From Paracamarosporium sp. OC-R06-R3 (Eukaryota; Ascomycota; Dothideomycetes; Pleosporales; Didymosphaeriaceae), in NCBI GenBank assembly GCA_019828545.1, contig JACVRA010000121.1:188547-252546 (forward strand): DNA of 64,000 nucleotides. Reading direction: 5' to 3'. A program made the translations under genes and the position numbers. Positions 23,091-33,501 of this stretch are shown here, one piece after another. Below the pieces are notes generated by a model. That model did not search any database. It saw nothing but the letters and a program-made list of their open reading frames with translations, and was not told the origin of the DNA. The number at the start of each line of letters is the position of its first letter. Positions within the stretch are counted from its first letter, which is position 1.

Positions 23091-24392
23091 GTTAATCTCG
23101 ACAGGTTGAGCGTTGTGGGAAAGGCGAATGGCGGTAACCGCAGGAGATGTATACACGTCGTGAGAGGATGGATATGAAGGCTCGTCTCAAAAAGGAGCCA
23201 TGCGACTATAGCGCTGCAGTATCAAATCAAGTTGTCTAACAGCAATGTTTCCGGTAGCATATGCGAAAGGGGAGTACATTGGAGGGAGGGAAGTGGAGAA
23301 TGTACATATATGAAGGCATTGCTGCTTCCTTTTCTGTCGTGCCTGTCAATCCGTCATGAACGATGCTACGGTATTGCTCACTTCAGAGCCTATTAACAAT
23401 AAATCGTTCCGCGGTTCTATCATCCTGCTATTGATAGCGAATACCGAGGAACAACCCTCAACGTTGAGACGTTGAGACGTTGAAACGTAGAAACGTAAGC
23501 AGCGGGCTTGACAACACCCGGGGGGTGGACGTGATGCCTGTTATCGAAGGACAGATTATGAGGGTTTATCGTTGATTTAGATCCAAATGACATCAGTACT
23601 ATAAGACAAGCAATTTGGATTCCCAGATACGTTGGATCCATACCTACCCGCGAAATTTGCTCGCTGAAAAGCATAGTGATCAGCGATCACCAACGCTGTA
23701 ACACTAGACAGGCCACGCAACATCAAATTCAAACCAACGACCGTTGAAATGCCAAAGGGAAAAGAGAAAGCCCGGAATTGAGAACACTGTCCCGTATTAA
23801 ATGCAGGGCGGCAGAAGAAAACGATAAAACTAATAACAGGACGAAACCAAATGTCTCAATCTCATAGGTTGAATCGAGCAGGTGCAACTATGGAAAGAAT
23901 ATCCCAAATGCCTCTCAACAGGTCCACGAACCAGGTCCGTCCCAAAGCCGCTACTGCAAGAACGCACCTATCACATGCCTTGTGAACGGAACAAGAGCAG
24001 AAGAATAAGACACTGTTTATTGCAGAAAGTTCAATGTGCTCCCTACTGTCCTTTTGCATGTCGAGCTCACTACGTTCTGCAAAGGAAGATCAAACAGACG
24101 AGAGAAACAAGCACGATAATGTTCTGTTCTGTCTGTGGAACGAGATTCTATATTACAGGCTGGACATCTGTATCATACCGCAAATTATGCGGCGGGTATC
24201 GAGGAGGGCAATTTAGAAAACAAAATCAAGGGCCGTGATCATAACCGTAATGAAGACCGGGCCCTCTTGAACGCCGTCGCCCATGCAATGAAGGATAAGA
24301 AATTGATGAAAACGAATGTGCTCCACTGGCCACTACTTGGGCCGTGTTCTCCATCATCCGCGTCGCTTCAACCACAGCAGCCCATCTACCTC
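23091..24392. other. Gene-poor region between BYS1-like gene and TFIIB
   Basis: About 1.3 kb, comparatively A+T-rich, with a tandem repeat at 23461-23499. It should hold the promoter of the secreted-protein gene and the TFIIB 3' untranslated region. No convincing open frame is present. Confidence 0.5.
23461..23499. repeat. Short tandem repeat, 8-bp unit
   Basis: Four and a half imperfect copies of an 8-bp unit (ACGTTGAG, drifting to ACGTAGAA). It lies about 370 bp upstream of the BYS1-like start codon. Function unknown; likely a replication-slippage product. Confidence 0.85.
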
Positions 24393-25505
24393 CTAAGCAA
24401 TGGGAACCCGAGACTTGTCACCACCCTTCTCGATCCAGGAAGACTCGACGATGTCGTCCAGGCGTGCGTACATGAGCTTGTAGGCGGTGCGGATAGTCCC
24501 GTCGGAAACATCGACAACCCCACCGATCTCCTTGGGAGTCTTCGGACTGCCCATCAGATGCGATACGAGGTAGAGGACAGCGCCCGTGATTGACAAAGGA
24601 GAACGTCCGGCGGCCACCCCAAGGGTGTTGACTTTGACAGCGCACTCTTTCGCAATCATCTCCAATTTACCGATGTGCAGGCGTGAGCAGGCTCGGCCAA
24701 TGAGTTCGGAGGCAGTCGTGGCTTTGGTAAGGTTGAAGTTGCTAGCATTGAGCACAGCACCACTGCCAGCTGCCTTGGGACCATCTTGCTCCTTTTTCTT
24801 CTTGTTTATATAGGCCTCAAGCACCTTAAACGTTCGACCAATCTCCTTCTTAGAGACCCGCGTAAGCTTGTAGATTTCACGGAACGAGCGGCCGTAGCCA
24901 TGCTGACGACAGGCGATGAAGATACAGCCTGCAATGACTGCCTCCTGCGATTTGCCTTTGAATAGCTTCCCATCGTCCGTCATTTTGTACAGCAGCTTCG
25001 CGGATTCTGCGATGGTCTTATTCATGGAGTGCTGCTCGCAAAGTTGGCTAATTGATGCATACGCGGCTGACAAAGACTTATTGGTCTTGTCTGCATTGGA
25101 CTTGTTCTGTGCGCGCGAAAGTTCACGATGACGGTTGCTTGCATCGCCGAATGCGATCTCCGTGTGCAGCTGAGAGCCATGAAGCAGCGGGTTGGCCGCA
25201 TCTCCAATACGCGACGGATCATCGTTGCCCTGGTCATCGTTCGAAAAAGTTCGCCATTCAGAACGGAAATCTAGATTCCTCTCCGACAGGACCCGTCCGC
25301 AATCACCACAGACGGTATCACCGCGGGAGAAGTTCTCGACAAGGTTCGGTGGGACCTCTCGACAGTCAGGGCAGATGAGGAGAACGTTTAGATCCTCACG
25401 CCACTCCTCCTTCTTCGCGACCGGCGCCTCCTCCTCCCACACCTCGCCAGGCGACAGCTGGCGGCCGTCGGGGGCAAACGAGGGGACCCCAGGAACGAGC
25501 GACAT
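24393..25505 (-). CDS. SUA7: Transcription initiation factor IIB
   Basis: A single exon of 370 aa, slightly longer than yeast Sua7. The N-terminal zinc ribbon is visible (Cys45-x2-Cys48 and Cys66-x2-Cys69), followed by the B-reader/linker with Arg-Ser-Glu-Trp-Arg-Thr-Phe. Two cyclin folds follow (about 140-225 and 250-335), separated by a Lys-rich insert. TFIIB bridges TBP-bound promoter DNA to RNA polymerase II and helps select the start site. The gene is head-to-head with ATP14 over 343 bp. Confidence 0.97.
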   Translation of the reverse strand: MSLVPGVPSFAPDGRQLSPGEVWEEEAPVAKKEEWREDLNVLLICPDCREVPPNLVENFSRGDTVCGDCGRVLSERNLDFRSEWRTFSNDDQGNDDPSRIGDAANPLLHGSQLHTEIAFGDASNRHRELSRAQNKSNADKTNKSLSAAYASISQLCEQHSMNKTIAESAKLLYKMTDDGKLFKGKSQEAVIAGCIFIACRQHGYGRSFREIYKLTRVSKKEIGRTFKVLEAYINKKKKEQDGPKAAGSGAVLNASNFNLTKATTASELIGRACSRLHIGKLEMIAKECAVKVNTLGVAAGRSPLSITGAVLYLVSHLMGSPKTPKEIGGVVDVSDGTIRTAYKLMYARLDDIVESSWIEKGGDKSRVPIA

Positions 25506-25848
25506 CTTCGTATTGCAGTACAGTCGGCCTTGTATTATCTATCCTTAGGTAGCGTGGTGTACCCTAACTTTGGCACAACTTTCCTGCACGAGTGGGCGGC
25601 TGCTGTTGCGTTCGGCGATGGGGGTTGAGGTGGCGGCAGCGTGGGTTTGCTGCAGTGGTCTGTGGGGGGAAAGAGACAGAAAGAACGGGTTCATAAGGGT
25701 AGGCAGGCGCTGCCTGGGCTGACTAAGACGCACGTGAGCAGAGGTCGCGCTAGCCACTTTGGGAGGCGGCTCTTTCCTGAGAAAAACAGCCGACGACTTC
25801 ACCTCCCCAAGCTCCCATACAGCTCGACATCCCCCCACATCCGACACC
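25506..25848. promoter_or_regulatory. Bidirectional promoter, SUA7 / ATP14
   Basis: 343 bp between two divergent start codons, so both promoters must lie here. I see no obvious TATA box for either gene, as is common for constitutive genes. An ACACC context precedes the ATP14 ATG. Confidence 0.55.
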
Positions 25849-26336
25849 ATGCTTGCGCAATCCATCAGGGCTTCGGTGCGTGTGTCCAATTCTCTGTTTG
25901 AAGGACCCTACTGACCCAATGCAGCGCCAGACGCTCGCACGCGTCGCTCGGCAGCAACCTGCCTTGATCGCTCGCCGCACCTTCATCGTCCCGACGGCCG
26001 TCCGACAAGGTACATCATCCCCAACAGCATGCGAAAGGGCTCTACTGATGCAATTGGCGCCCCTCAGCCGACCTTGTGCAGGACTTGTACCTCCGTGAGC
26101 TCAAGGCCTACAAGGCTCCTCAAGTGAAGGCATCCGACGCCGAAGGCCACGTCCAGAAGTTCACTCTCCCCAAGGCCCCGCCATCCCCTGAAGAGAGCGA
26201 TCTCGCAAGCGACTTGAAGGCGTACGAGACGCAGCAGGTTGAGCTCGAGGGCTCGGCTTCGTCGGAATCGGGTGCGGCGCCGGTTGAGGAGGATTGGTTC
26301 GAGGAGGAAGAGGAGGAGGTGCCCGCTGCTCATTAG
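25849..26336 (+). CDS. ATP14: Mitochondrial F1Fo-ATP synthase subunit H
   Basis: Three exons (25849-25875, 25925-26009, 26068-26336) encode 126 aa. Both introns carry CTGAC/CTGAT branch-like sequences and CAG acceptors, and the splices keep the frame at Gln-Ala-Asp-Leu-Val-Gln-Asp-Leu. Residues 1-35 form an Arg/Ala/Gln-rich mitochondrial presequence. The mature start (Asp-Leu-Val-Gln-Asp-Leu-Tyr-Leu-Arg-Glu-Leu-Lys-x-Tyr-Lys) is the hallmark of fungal subunit h, and the C-terminus is strongly acidic as in the family. It belongs to the peripheral stalk linking F1 to Fo. The first exon is only 27 nt, so simple open-frame searches miss it. Confidence 0.93.
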
Positions 26337-27748
26337 AGTAGCAGCGAGTAGGATACAACGTGTACAAAATAGTCGGGTGTGTCATTATCGGGCAATACAG
26401 CTGCATCCAGAAAGCGTCAACGAACCATACTATGTCCTGATCCCATCCATCCGGGCCAGCCTTCATCACGTGATTGTTACGGGCCTTGTTGAAGCTCTGT
26501 GCTTCTCAATTGCACTAGCTTCTAGAAGGTCCTTTCCATAGACCGCTCGCACCGTACAGCGAGTGTACAAATGCTCGTGTATTGAATCCACATGACTGTT
26601 TGCCACTGCAACTAAGAATAGAAACGAGTGACCGGAGATGATGCATGCAGGGGATTGTACGCAACAGCATGATACAATCGCAGCCATTCAGCCTGTGAGA
26701 ACTTTTAGCAAGTCGTAGAAGCATAGGTTGCGTCGATGGCTTGGTGTGGATAATGTCAGTTCGTGCTGACTCTGCTTTTGTCGGTGGCACAACCGCTTCA
26801 TGAGCTGATGATAGTGCACTACCGGGATTGGAGACCCACGCCGAGCCGTTGTACGAGGAGGCTGTGAATGCACTGCGGTTCTGCCCACATGGTCAATCAA
26901 CAGAAGAGGCGTTTGGTGGCAAGCAGCGCTAAGGACAAAGAGGAGGACGGCAGTATATGCGAATGCGTCATGGAGCCGATATTGTGCACCATTATCGCCA
27001 GGTCCCAAACACGTTCGAAATTAACTGGGTGCAGAGGCTCACACACGACCAAAGTCCCCGTCCGCTAGGCGCGAAGACATTGGGGCACATGGCACGAGCC
27101 ACGTTCGCTCTATGTGAAGCATGCCGGCCTGATGTCACACGCCGCGCCCCTGTGCGAGGGCAGCCCGGAAGCCTGCGCATGAGGGCATGAGGGCATGCAG
27201 ACGCGACAGAACAAAGCCCCGAACAGCATGCAGATGTGCGGCAGGAGTGCTGTTTGGGAATCTTGATCGCCAAAGCCACCCGAGATCAAACCTGCTGGCC
27301 ATCCTTGCTAGCGGGTGCTAGTCCGCGGCGCTGCCTTTACATAGCCTGCAGCAGACACCAGTCCAATTTACCGAAACCAGCGTCAACGCTCCGTCGCAAA
27401 GGACTTCGCAGCCTGTGTTTCCGCCTCAAGCTCCTGTCGGTCGCTACCTTGCCGCTCCACCACGATCGCTGCCGCCTCTCGTCTCCTTTGTATCCTTTGC
27501 AACACCCGCCCATTTCCGGCCGCGAGCTTCAGTCTGCCTGGACGCCCCGCTGACGTTTTCGCCCCAGCCCTTCGTTCCGCAGCGAGACGCAAAGAGACGG
27601 CCAACCCAGCATCCCGAGCCCACCTGTAGTCCACCGCCGGTAGCTCTTGCCATTTGGTCGCGAACCATGAGCCCTTAGAGCTCTGTACCAGCACCACGAG
27701 GAAGCTCGTGGGGAAACAACGTCTACGACATCTTCCCTCTCCACCACC
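26337..27748. other. Intergenic region, promoter of the DUF1765 gene
   Basis: About 1.4 kb. The right third is C-rich and probably contains the promoter and leader of the downstream gene, whose ATG is in a CCACCATG context. An 8-bp unit (GCATGAGG) is repeated in tandem at 27177-27197. No gene is seen. Confidence 0.5.
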
Positions 27749-30700
27749 ATGCATGCAGTCGCCTCAGGCCAGCGCGGCCACGATGAACTCGCCCACACGC
27801 TTCGAGGCCGCAACCGTGCTGTCTCCGAAGTCCTGCCCCCTCCCGCCGAACGCGAGCCTGAGAAGCCGCAGCTGCCGAAAGCTGCCAGTTACACCTACTT
27901 CCCGCGCGTGAAGGACCTGGATGACCCACAGCTGTTGGAATTGAAGGGCACTATTTCGGAAGAAGATTTGAAGACTGGCATCAGTCCAGATGAGTCGTAC
28001 ACGTCGTCGGATGGCTCGAGCCCCGACGAGGAGGGGCCGCACGGCGAGCAGATGCCCGAAATGCCGCAGCTGAGGCCCAGCAAGTCACGCAGGTCGTCGA
28101 GATTCTTGCCTTTCTCTAGCAAGAGTCGTGAGCCCTCCCGAGAGCGCAAATCAGAGCGCACCCGTAGCGACAGCCTGAAGCGATCGGAGAGCTCGAGTGC
28201 TATATCGCGACTGCGGCGGAAGAGCTTCGTCTCGTCACGGTCCTCATCACCCACCAAGGACACCGGTAGCCCCAGGAAAGACAGCGAGTCGCGTAAGAAT
28301 TCGTTTAGTGCCGAGGCCAACAAGCGGAAGGGGCTGGCCGTAACCGCCAGCATTCCTGAGGAGTCCAGATCATCCCGAGACGCGAGCGATAACCCCACGA
28401 CGCACAAGAGTCGTGTTCTCACCAAGAAGTCCAAACGGCTCAGCGGCTTCTTCACTGCCTCATCGACGGAATCCGTTCCGCCGCCTGCGACCGCAAACGA
28501 ACCACCTGTCCCTCCGCTTCCGAAATCCTTCTCTACAGACAAGCTACCTTCCTATGTACGATCACCAACTAGTCCGACCCACATTCCTCCTCTACCGCAG
28601 ACCATCGCCCCAGACAAGCTCAAAGGTCCCAAGACGGAGCCACGCAAGAAGGACGAGCTCTGGACAGTGTTCCGGACGCTCGAGGCGGACCTCCGCAAGT
28701 TCCAGCACAAGTCCATTGCCTTTAAAGCCAATGTCGTACGCACCACGCTGCTGCCCTTTCTCCGTACTTACGCTACGCATTCATCGAACCACAAGCTCCG
28801 CCCCGAAGATCTGGATCGACGCGCCAATATTTTGAATGGATGGTGGACAGCTCTTTTGGAGCTCCTTTCAGGGCGCAACAATCAGTCTATATCTGGGACC
28901 GACCGCCCTGCTATCCTGGAAGGCATTGCTGGGATAATGGAAAGATCAGAATGGAGACTCTCGCCATCGCCATTCTGTGCGCTTGCTGAACGGGCTGAGA
29001 CTGCGTCTACTAGTACTGCCAAGTCCGCAGGCTCCGCTTCATCGTCTTCCTCCGACTTTCTCACTGAATCCGTCTACCATAACGTTCGTAACATCTTCAC
29101 GCAGAACCTCCTTTCGCAGATGGCCTTCGTGATCGACAAAATGGCACTACGGAACGCAGCTGCTAGCTTAGTGACCTTTTGTGGAAAGACATGCGCCTAT
29201 GCTTTTTGCTTTTGTCCTGGGATCGCCGATATCATGGTGCGTTTGTGGATGCCTTCGCATGACATCATGAAACGGGTCTTGGAGGAGTCGGGTGTGTCTC
29301 GCTTGGACAGGCTCGACGAGGTATCAGAGCATATCATCTCGGCCTTCCCACCAACGCTTCATTCGTTGAAGTTTAAGTCTCTTACCGCTCTGGCTCGCTC
29401 GTTACGCCGTTCGGCAGCCATGCCGCTCGGCACTGCCAGTTTAGATTGGTATGGTGCCTGGGTCAAACGTTGGTCGGGTGCAGAGAGTGATTTGTTTTAC
29501 GTCTTTGCGAAACATTACCACATACTCATCTCCGAGTTTCTTCCCAACGCACCGACTAGCATACAGCGCCTTTGCGCTCCTGGTATGATCATGGTGCATA
29601 GTCAGATCCTGGTGAACCTGGATGCGACAATCAACCGCCATACTACTCCGCAGCAGCCTGAAGAGACGACGAACAATGCATCTTCTATCACTTTCGACGA
29701 TGTATTAGGAGATCCGGATGCATCTGCATCGACCGTGCCTATCCCTCCAGCGAATGCCACTCGACAAATGGCAGAGAATCGTCTTATCATGTTGCTACGC
29801 GATTTCCTTTCCGAGCGAAATTCTCACATCGCTTCTGCTAGACAGATCTTCGCTGAAAGTTTCAATTGTCTACTGAAGGCAGCCGCTCGAAAAGTCTCCG
29901 TATATGACAACAACGCCTGCTATACTCTTTGTGATTTTTTGGAAGAAGCATTCATAATCTTGGCTCGCTACGAACAGATACTAGACGAAAAACATTCAGT
30001 CTTAGATTGGCCGTTTTGGATGTCCGTATGCAAACTCATGGCTTCAAGTCATAATACCGCAACTGAGATCAAACTCTTCGCTTTCTTGTACAGTACTTGG
30101 TCAGTGCTTGTCTTGGACGAAGGTCGTAAGGAGAGCCTTTGTTTGAACTTTCTATTGGAGCCGGAATTTTTCGAGAGCAGATTCAACCATTGGTGTCCAA
30201 TGGTTCGTTCTTACTATATGCGAATATTGTGCTGGAGGGTCGCTCGCTTCGATGGAGGAGAGGTCACTACAGCAATGTGCGTGCATTCTAACATTTCCCA
30301 CATTCTCTGCTAATGAATCTCATAGCAATATTCTGACAGCTTTGAGCGACCGGTTACGCTCAGTGTGGTCTCATTACCTTTGGCTTCACGAACAAGCAGA
30401 GAGCAGGCGGGCTCTTCCACCCTCAACGCAAGCTTGCAATCCCGCCCCAGGCAGACGTTTTTTGATCATACGTAATGATAATCCTATTGTCACCAATGCT
30501 CAGCCGTTCCTCTCTTTCGACGGGGTAGTGCAGTCGCCAGCGGCGAGACGAGCTTCGGCTTCTTCAAAACCTTCGCCCGAGCGCCCACTCTCATCGGCTT
30601 CAGTCGACTCTCAGGATTTTCCGGACGAGAGTGCCACAAAAGGGCGGTGGAACATTCTCCGTAGTTTCATAGGTGCTGCCCCGAAACAAACCGCGAAGTC

Positions 30701-31169
30701 GAAGAACAACGACGCACTCAAGAAGGAGAAAGAAAGTACGAAACCGAATAGCACTACGGTATCTAATGACGCATCCGACCTTACATCTGCCGTCAAAGAC
30801 GGGACTAGCGCAACCACTTCGCCTCCTGCGCCCACCCATCGCAGCTACAGTTTCCGATTTTCCTTAGAGTGGGTGGACAAACGCTTTGGTACCTACCAAA
30901 ACATGCGCCTTAGTCCTCCGCGGCTACCATTACCTGCACAGGTTCTCCTTCAAGAGAAAGGGATCAACATCAATGCAGTCTTAAGCTCACAGCCTACCGG
31001 TCCTGCTGCTACGTCCAGTCGTTATGCTGGTCGTGCCCTTGCTGAATGGACCTTTGTTTCGCATGAATGTCAGAATTTTTTCGATCGGCGCAAGAATGAA
31101 GGGGTCCCTTCTAACAAACAAGTCGAAACACCTACACTTGCCGTAGAAGCTTTTAGACGTCCTGGATAA
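27749..31169 (+). CDS. DUF1765 family protein
   Basis: Two exons (27749-30276, 30326-31169) encode 1123 aa. The 49-nt intron (GTGCGT donor, CATAG acceptor) joins Thr-Ala to Ile-Asn-Ile-Leu. The first 280 residues are Ser/Arg/Lys/Pro-rich and disordered. The middle is helical, with the DUF1765 pattern: Leu-Leu-Pro-Phe-Leu-Arg, then an Arg-Ala-x-Ile-Leu-x-Gly-Trp-Trp stretch, then Asp-Arg-x-Ala-Ile-Leu-Glu and a Met-x-Arg-x-Glu-Trp. A second Ser/Lys-rich linker precedes a conserved-looking C-terminal block. Fungal DUF1765 proteins have no settled biochemical role; some have been linked to plasma-membrane or signalling functions. I see no transmembrane segments. The family assignment rests on pattern recognition. 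Confidence 0.85.
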
Positions 31170-31258
31170 TCGGTTTCTTTTGTCAGTTCTTTTGCATCAC
31201 GGTATTGATCAGCGCCTCTTTTCTTGCATTGTAAAAGCATTGACATGGTACATGCAAC

Positions 31259-31897
31259 TCATACATCATCATCTCTAGGTTTTCGGCAGGACTGATACCA
31301 TATTTCGTTCTGAACTCTGTTTCCGGCTACTTCATTTTGCATACGGAGCTCACACGCATACTGGATCATTGGGCTCCCACGGCGTTCTTGTTTAGGGTTT
31401 TCGCGTGCGATGCACATATGCATAGTGCTGGATTTTCTGTGTATGCGTCCTTGGGACTTAGGAAGAGCATAGGGGAATCTATACAATCCCTGGAAATGAT
31501 GGCGTCGGCGAAATAGGATAGGGCGGTTATCTTGATCAAAGCGCAGGAACATAACAGAAATGTATAAACCATAGGGATTGATATAGAATACAAGGCCAAG
31601 GATGGCCTTTGTTCCTTTTGCATCACGAGCTATCAGATTTCTCTTTTCCATTAGCGCATCGGACGCTGTGCAAGTAGAGTGGTGGCTCTTCAGGTCACAT
31701 CGCATGGCACCAACAAATGCCGCGCCTTTTAAGAGCCCGTTCGGGTTTGCCGATGATAACCTCAGATTACGATCTCTGAGTCCATATGCTAGCCACGTTC
31801 TGCTGATGAAATCTAGATTTCTCCGTCTATGTTGCCGTTCCCCGATTTGCTCTTTTACTGTGCCGTATGCTGCGGAGTTGGTCACGTTTTCAGACAT
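31259..31897 (-). CDS. Hypothetical 212-aa protein, uncertain
   Basis: A single uninterrupted frame of 212 codons whose stop lies 90 bp from the stop of the DUF1765 gene (convergent). Composition is protein-like: basic throughout (many Arg), a hydrophobic stretch (Ile-Leu-Gly-Leu-Val-Phe-Tyr-Ile-Asn-Pro-Tyr-Gly-Leu) and a basic His/Arg patch after it. I recognise no family. Competing open frames of up to 100 codons on the other strand weaken the case. It could be a lineage-specific gene or chance. Confidence 0.4.
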   Translation of the reverse strand: MSENVTNSAAYGTVKEQIGERQHRRRNLDFISRTWLAYGLRDRNLRLSSANPNGLLKGAAFVGAMRCDLKSHHSTCTASDALMEKRNLIARDAKGTKAILGLVFYINPYGLYISVMFLRFDQDNRPILFRRRHHFQGLYRFPYALPKSQGRIHRKSSTMHMCIARENPKQERRGSPMIQYACELRMQNEVAGNRVQNEIWYQSCRKPRDDDV

Positions 31898-33501
31898 CTC
31901 TTAACTGTTCCCCTCCACGACAGTTTTCATCACGCGGCCTCACCAGGCAGTCCTCTCAGTACATACGATGAAATAATACACTTCGGTAGCAACCGCAGTA
32001 CCAGTAGACACAGAGAAGGAAAATCGCGTGCAGAACTGTTCCACGTTGACTCGAACTTCGATAGCCTCTCGGATAATTCCGTGTTCAACATACAACTCCT
32101 GATTGGCAACCAACCACAAAGTATCGGCAACGTCTAAGATCCGGTGACAACCCAATTTACACTGGAGGCAACAGGTTAATCATTTTTTGCAGGATGCGAA
32201 GGCTAAGTCAGTTCTGTGCAGAATAAAGCCACATCGTTCCTACGGCCTCAAGAGTTCTTTGGCGTCCAACATGTTGTCCCACGCGTTCTTCGCTACGGAT
32301 ATTTGTCTAAGGCACATTGAAAACTCTTAACGTGTAACAGTATCTACTTCCATTTACGTGGACACCTTGCGTTGGGTTGACACTTTCGCCTTCTTGATTG
32401 GTCGGCGACCTAACACTTTCCCCTACAACAAATCCTTTCAGAAGTACCAGCATACATACTCATGTTACAGCACTGCTGGTTGTTGAATGAGTAGATTTTG
32501 TTCGGGGTTGCGGTTGACTGCAGGTGCAAAACGACATTGGACGATCGTAACGGGGTTCTGTAAGGGCACGCCAGCCGAATTTGATAAAATACGAAAGGAA
32601 AGCCAGCATGACCAAGGCATGATGACCCGCGGTCTAGAACCTGGACGTTTACTACAGCCTACTAACACATCTTACGAAGATGCGACACCATCTTCAAAAG
32701 CTGATAAATAACCATGAGTTCGCATCGTCCATGACACCGTCCGACCAAGACCAAACCTTGCGCAATTTTCGAGACTTCTGCTCCGTCAAAAGTGAATGCG
32801 TCGCCGCAGTTCACTTATTTCTGCCCAGTGGAGTTCTCCTGTCCGTATTCAGGCTGCAAAAGCATCGACAAGCTAATTCAAATTCTTCTGCATCTTCCGA
32901 CTCAGTGATTCGACGAACAGTCCTCGTGAGTATGCATCATGAATCGCGTTGGTCGTGAGCCATGTAACGCACTGCTTAGGGGTACACCAGGAATCATACG
33001 ATGCATCCCGGAACTCGGATTCGGCTATGACTGCCCTGCAAGAATGGGTGCAGAGTTTCCGGCAGCTGGAGCAGTCCACGACATGTTAGAGACATGCAAG
33101 CGAATCGACGGTCGCATTCATCGTACAACCGCAACGGCTCCATAGTCAAGGGGAAGATCATGAATCATGGGGCTAAGCGCGACATGGGGCATTATTACAA
33201 GAAGCCGGCAAACCGCGAAGGATTCAGCTGGCTTATCTCATCTCTCTTGCTCCGTTGATGCAGAGGCCATCATTCGGCCCGGGACTTCAGAACACGGTCA
33301 GATAGGGTTATGTCACTTATGCGAGGCAAAACCTAGGCGGGGCTACTAGTAAGCATGGGCCACACAACGTTCCCCTCGATCCTCTGCTGACAGTCGCTGA
33401 GCGCACCATACTTGGACGTATTGAGCTATTTAGCACATCACGAGCCGCACCATGCACCGATTTTCTCGACCGTGACACCCGTGGCATCTGCTCTGTTGGC
33501 A
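31898..33501. other. Gene-poor region upstream of the C6 regulator
   Basis: About 1.6 kb with no intact gene. Its middle (32487-33145) holds several protein-like fragments in different frames, listed separately as a possible remnant. The last 300 bp should contain the promoter of the transcription-factor gene. Confidence 0.45.
32487..33145 (+). pseudogene. Possible decayed zinc-finger-like gene fragment
   Basis: Fragments in three frames read like protein. The first is about 75 codons ending near 32711. The second, overlapping from 32680, is Ser/Asp/Gln-rich. A third stretch near 32811-32907 contains Cys-Pro and Cys-Pro-x-Ser-Gly-Cys followed by Leu-x-x-Leu-Leu-His, reminiscent of a C2H2 finger; a last piece ends near 33145. 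No single splice pattern I tried joins them cleanly. This may be a relic or chance. Confidence 0.28.

Noticed and set aside
24135..24593. 152-codon plus-strand frame at the TFIIB 3' end
   Set aside because: Its right part is antisense to TFIIB coding sequence and the left part has no protein character.
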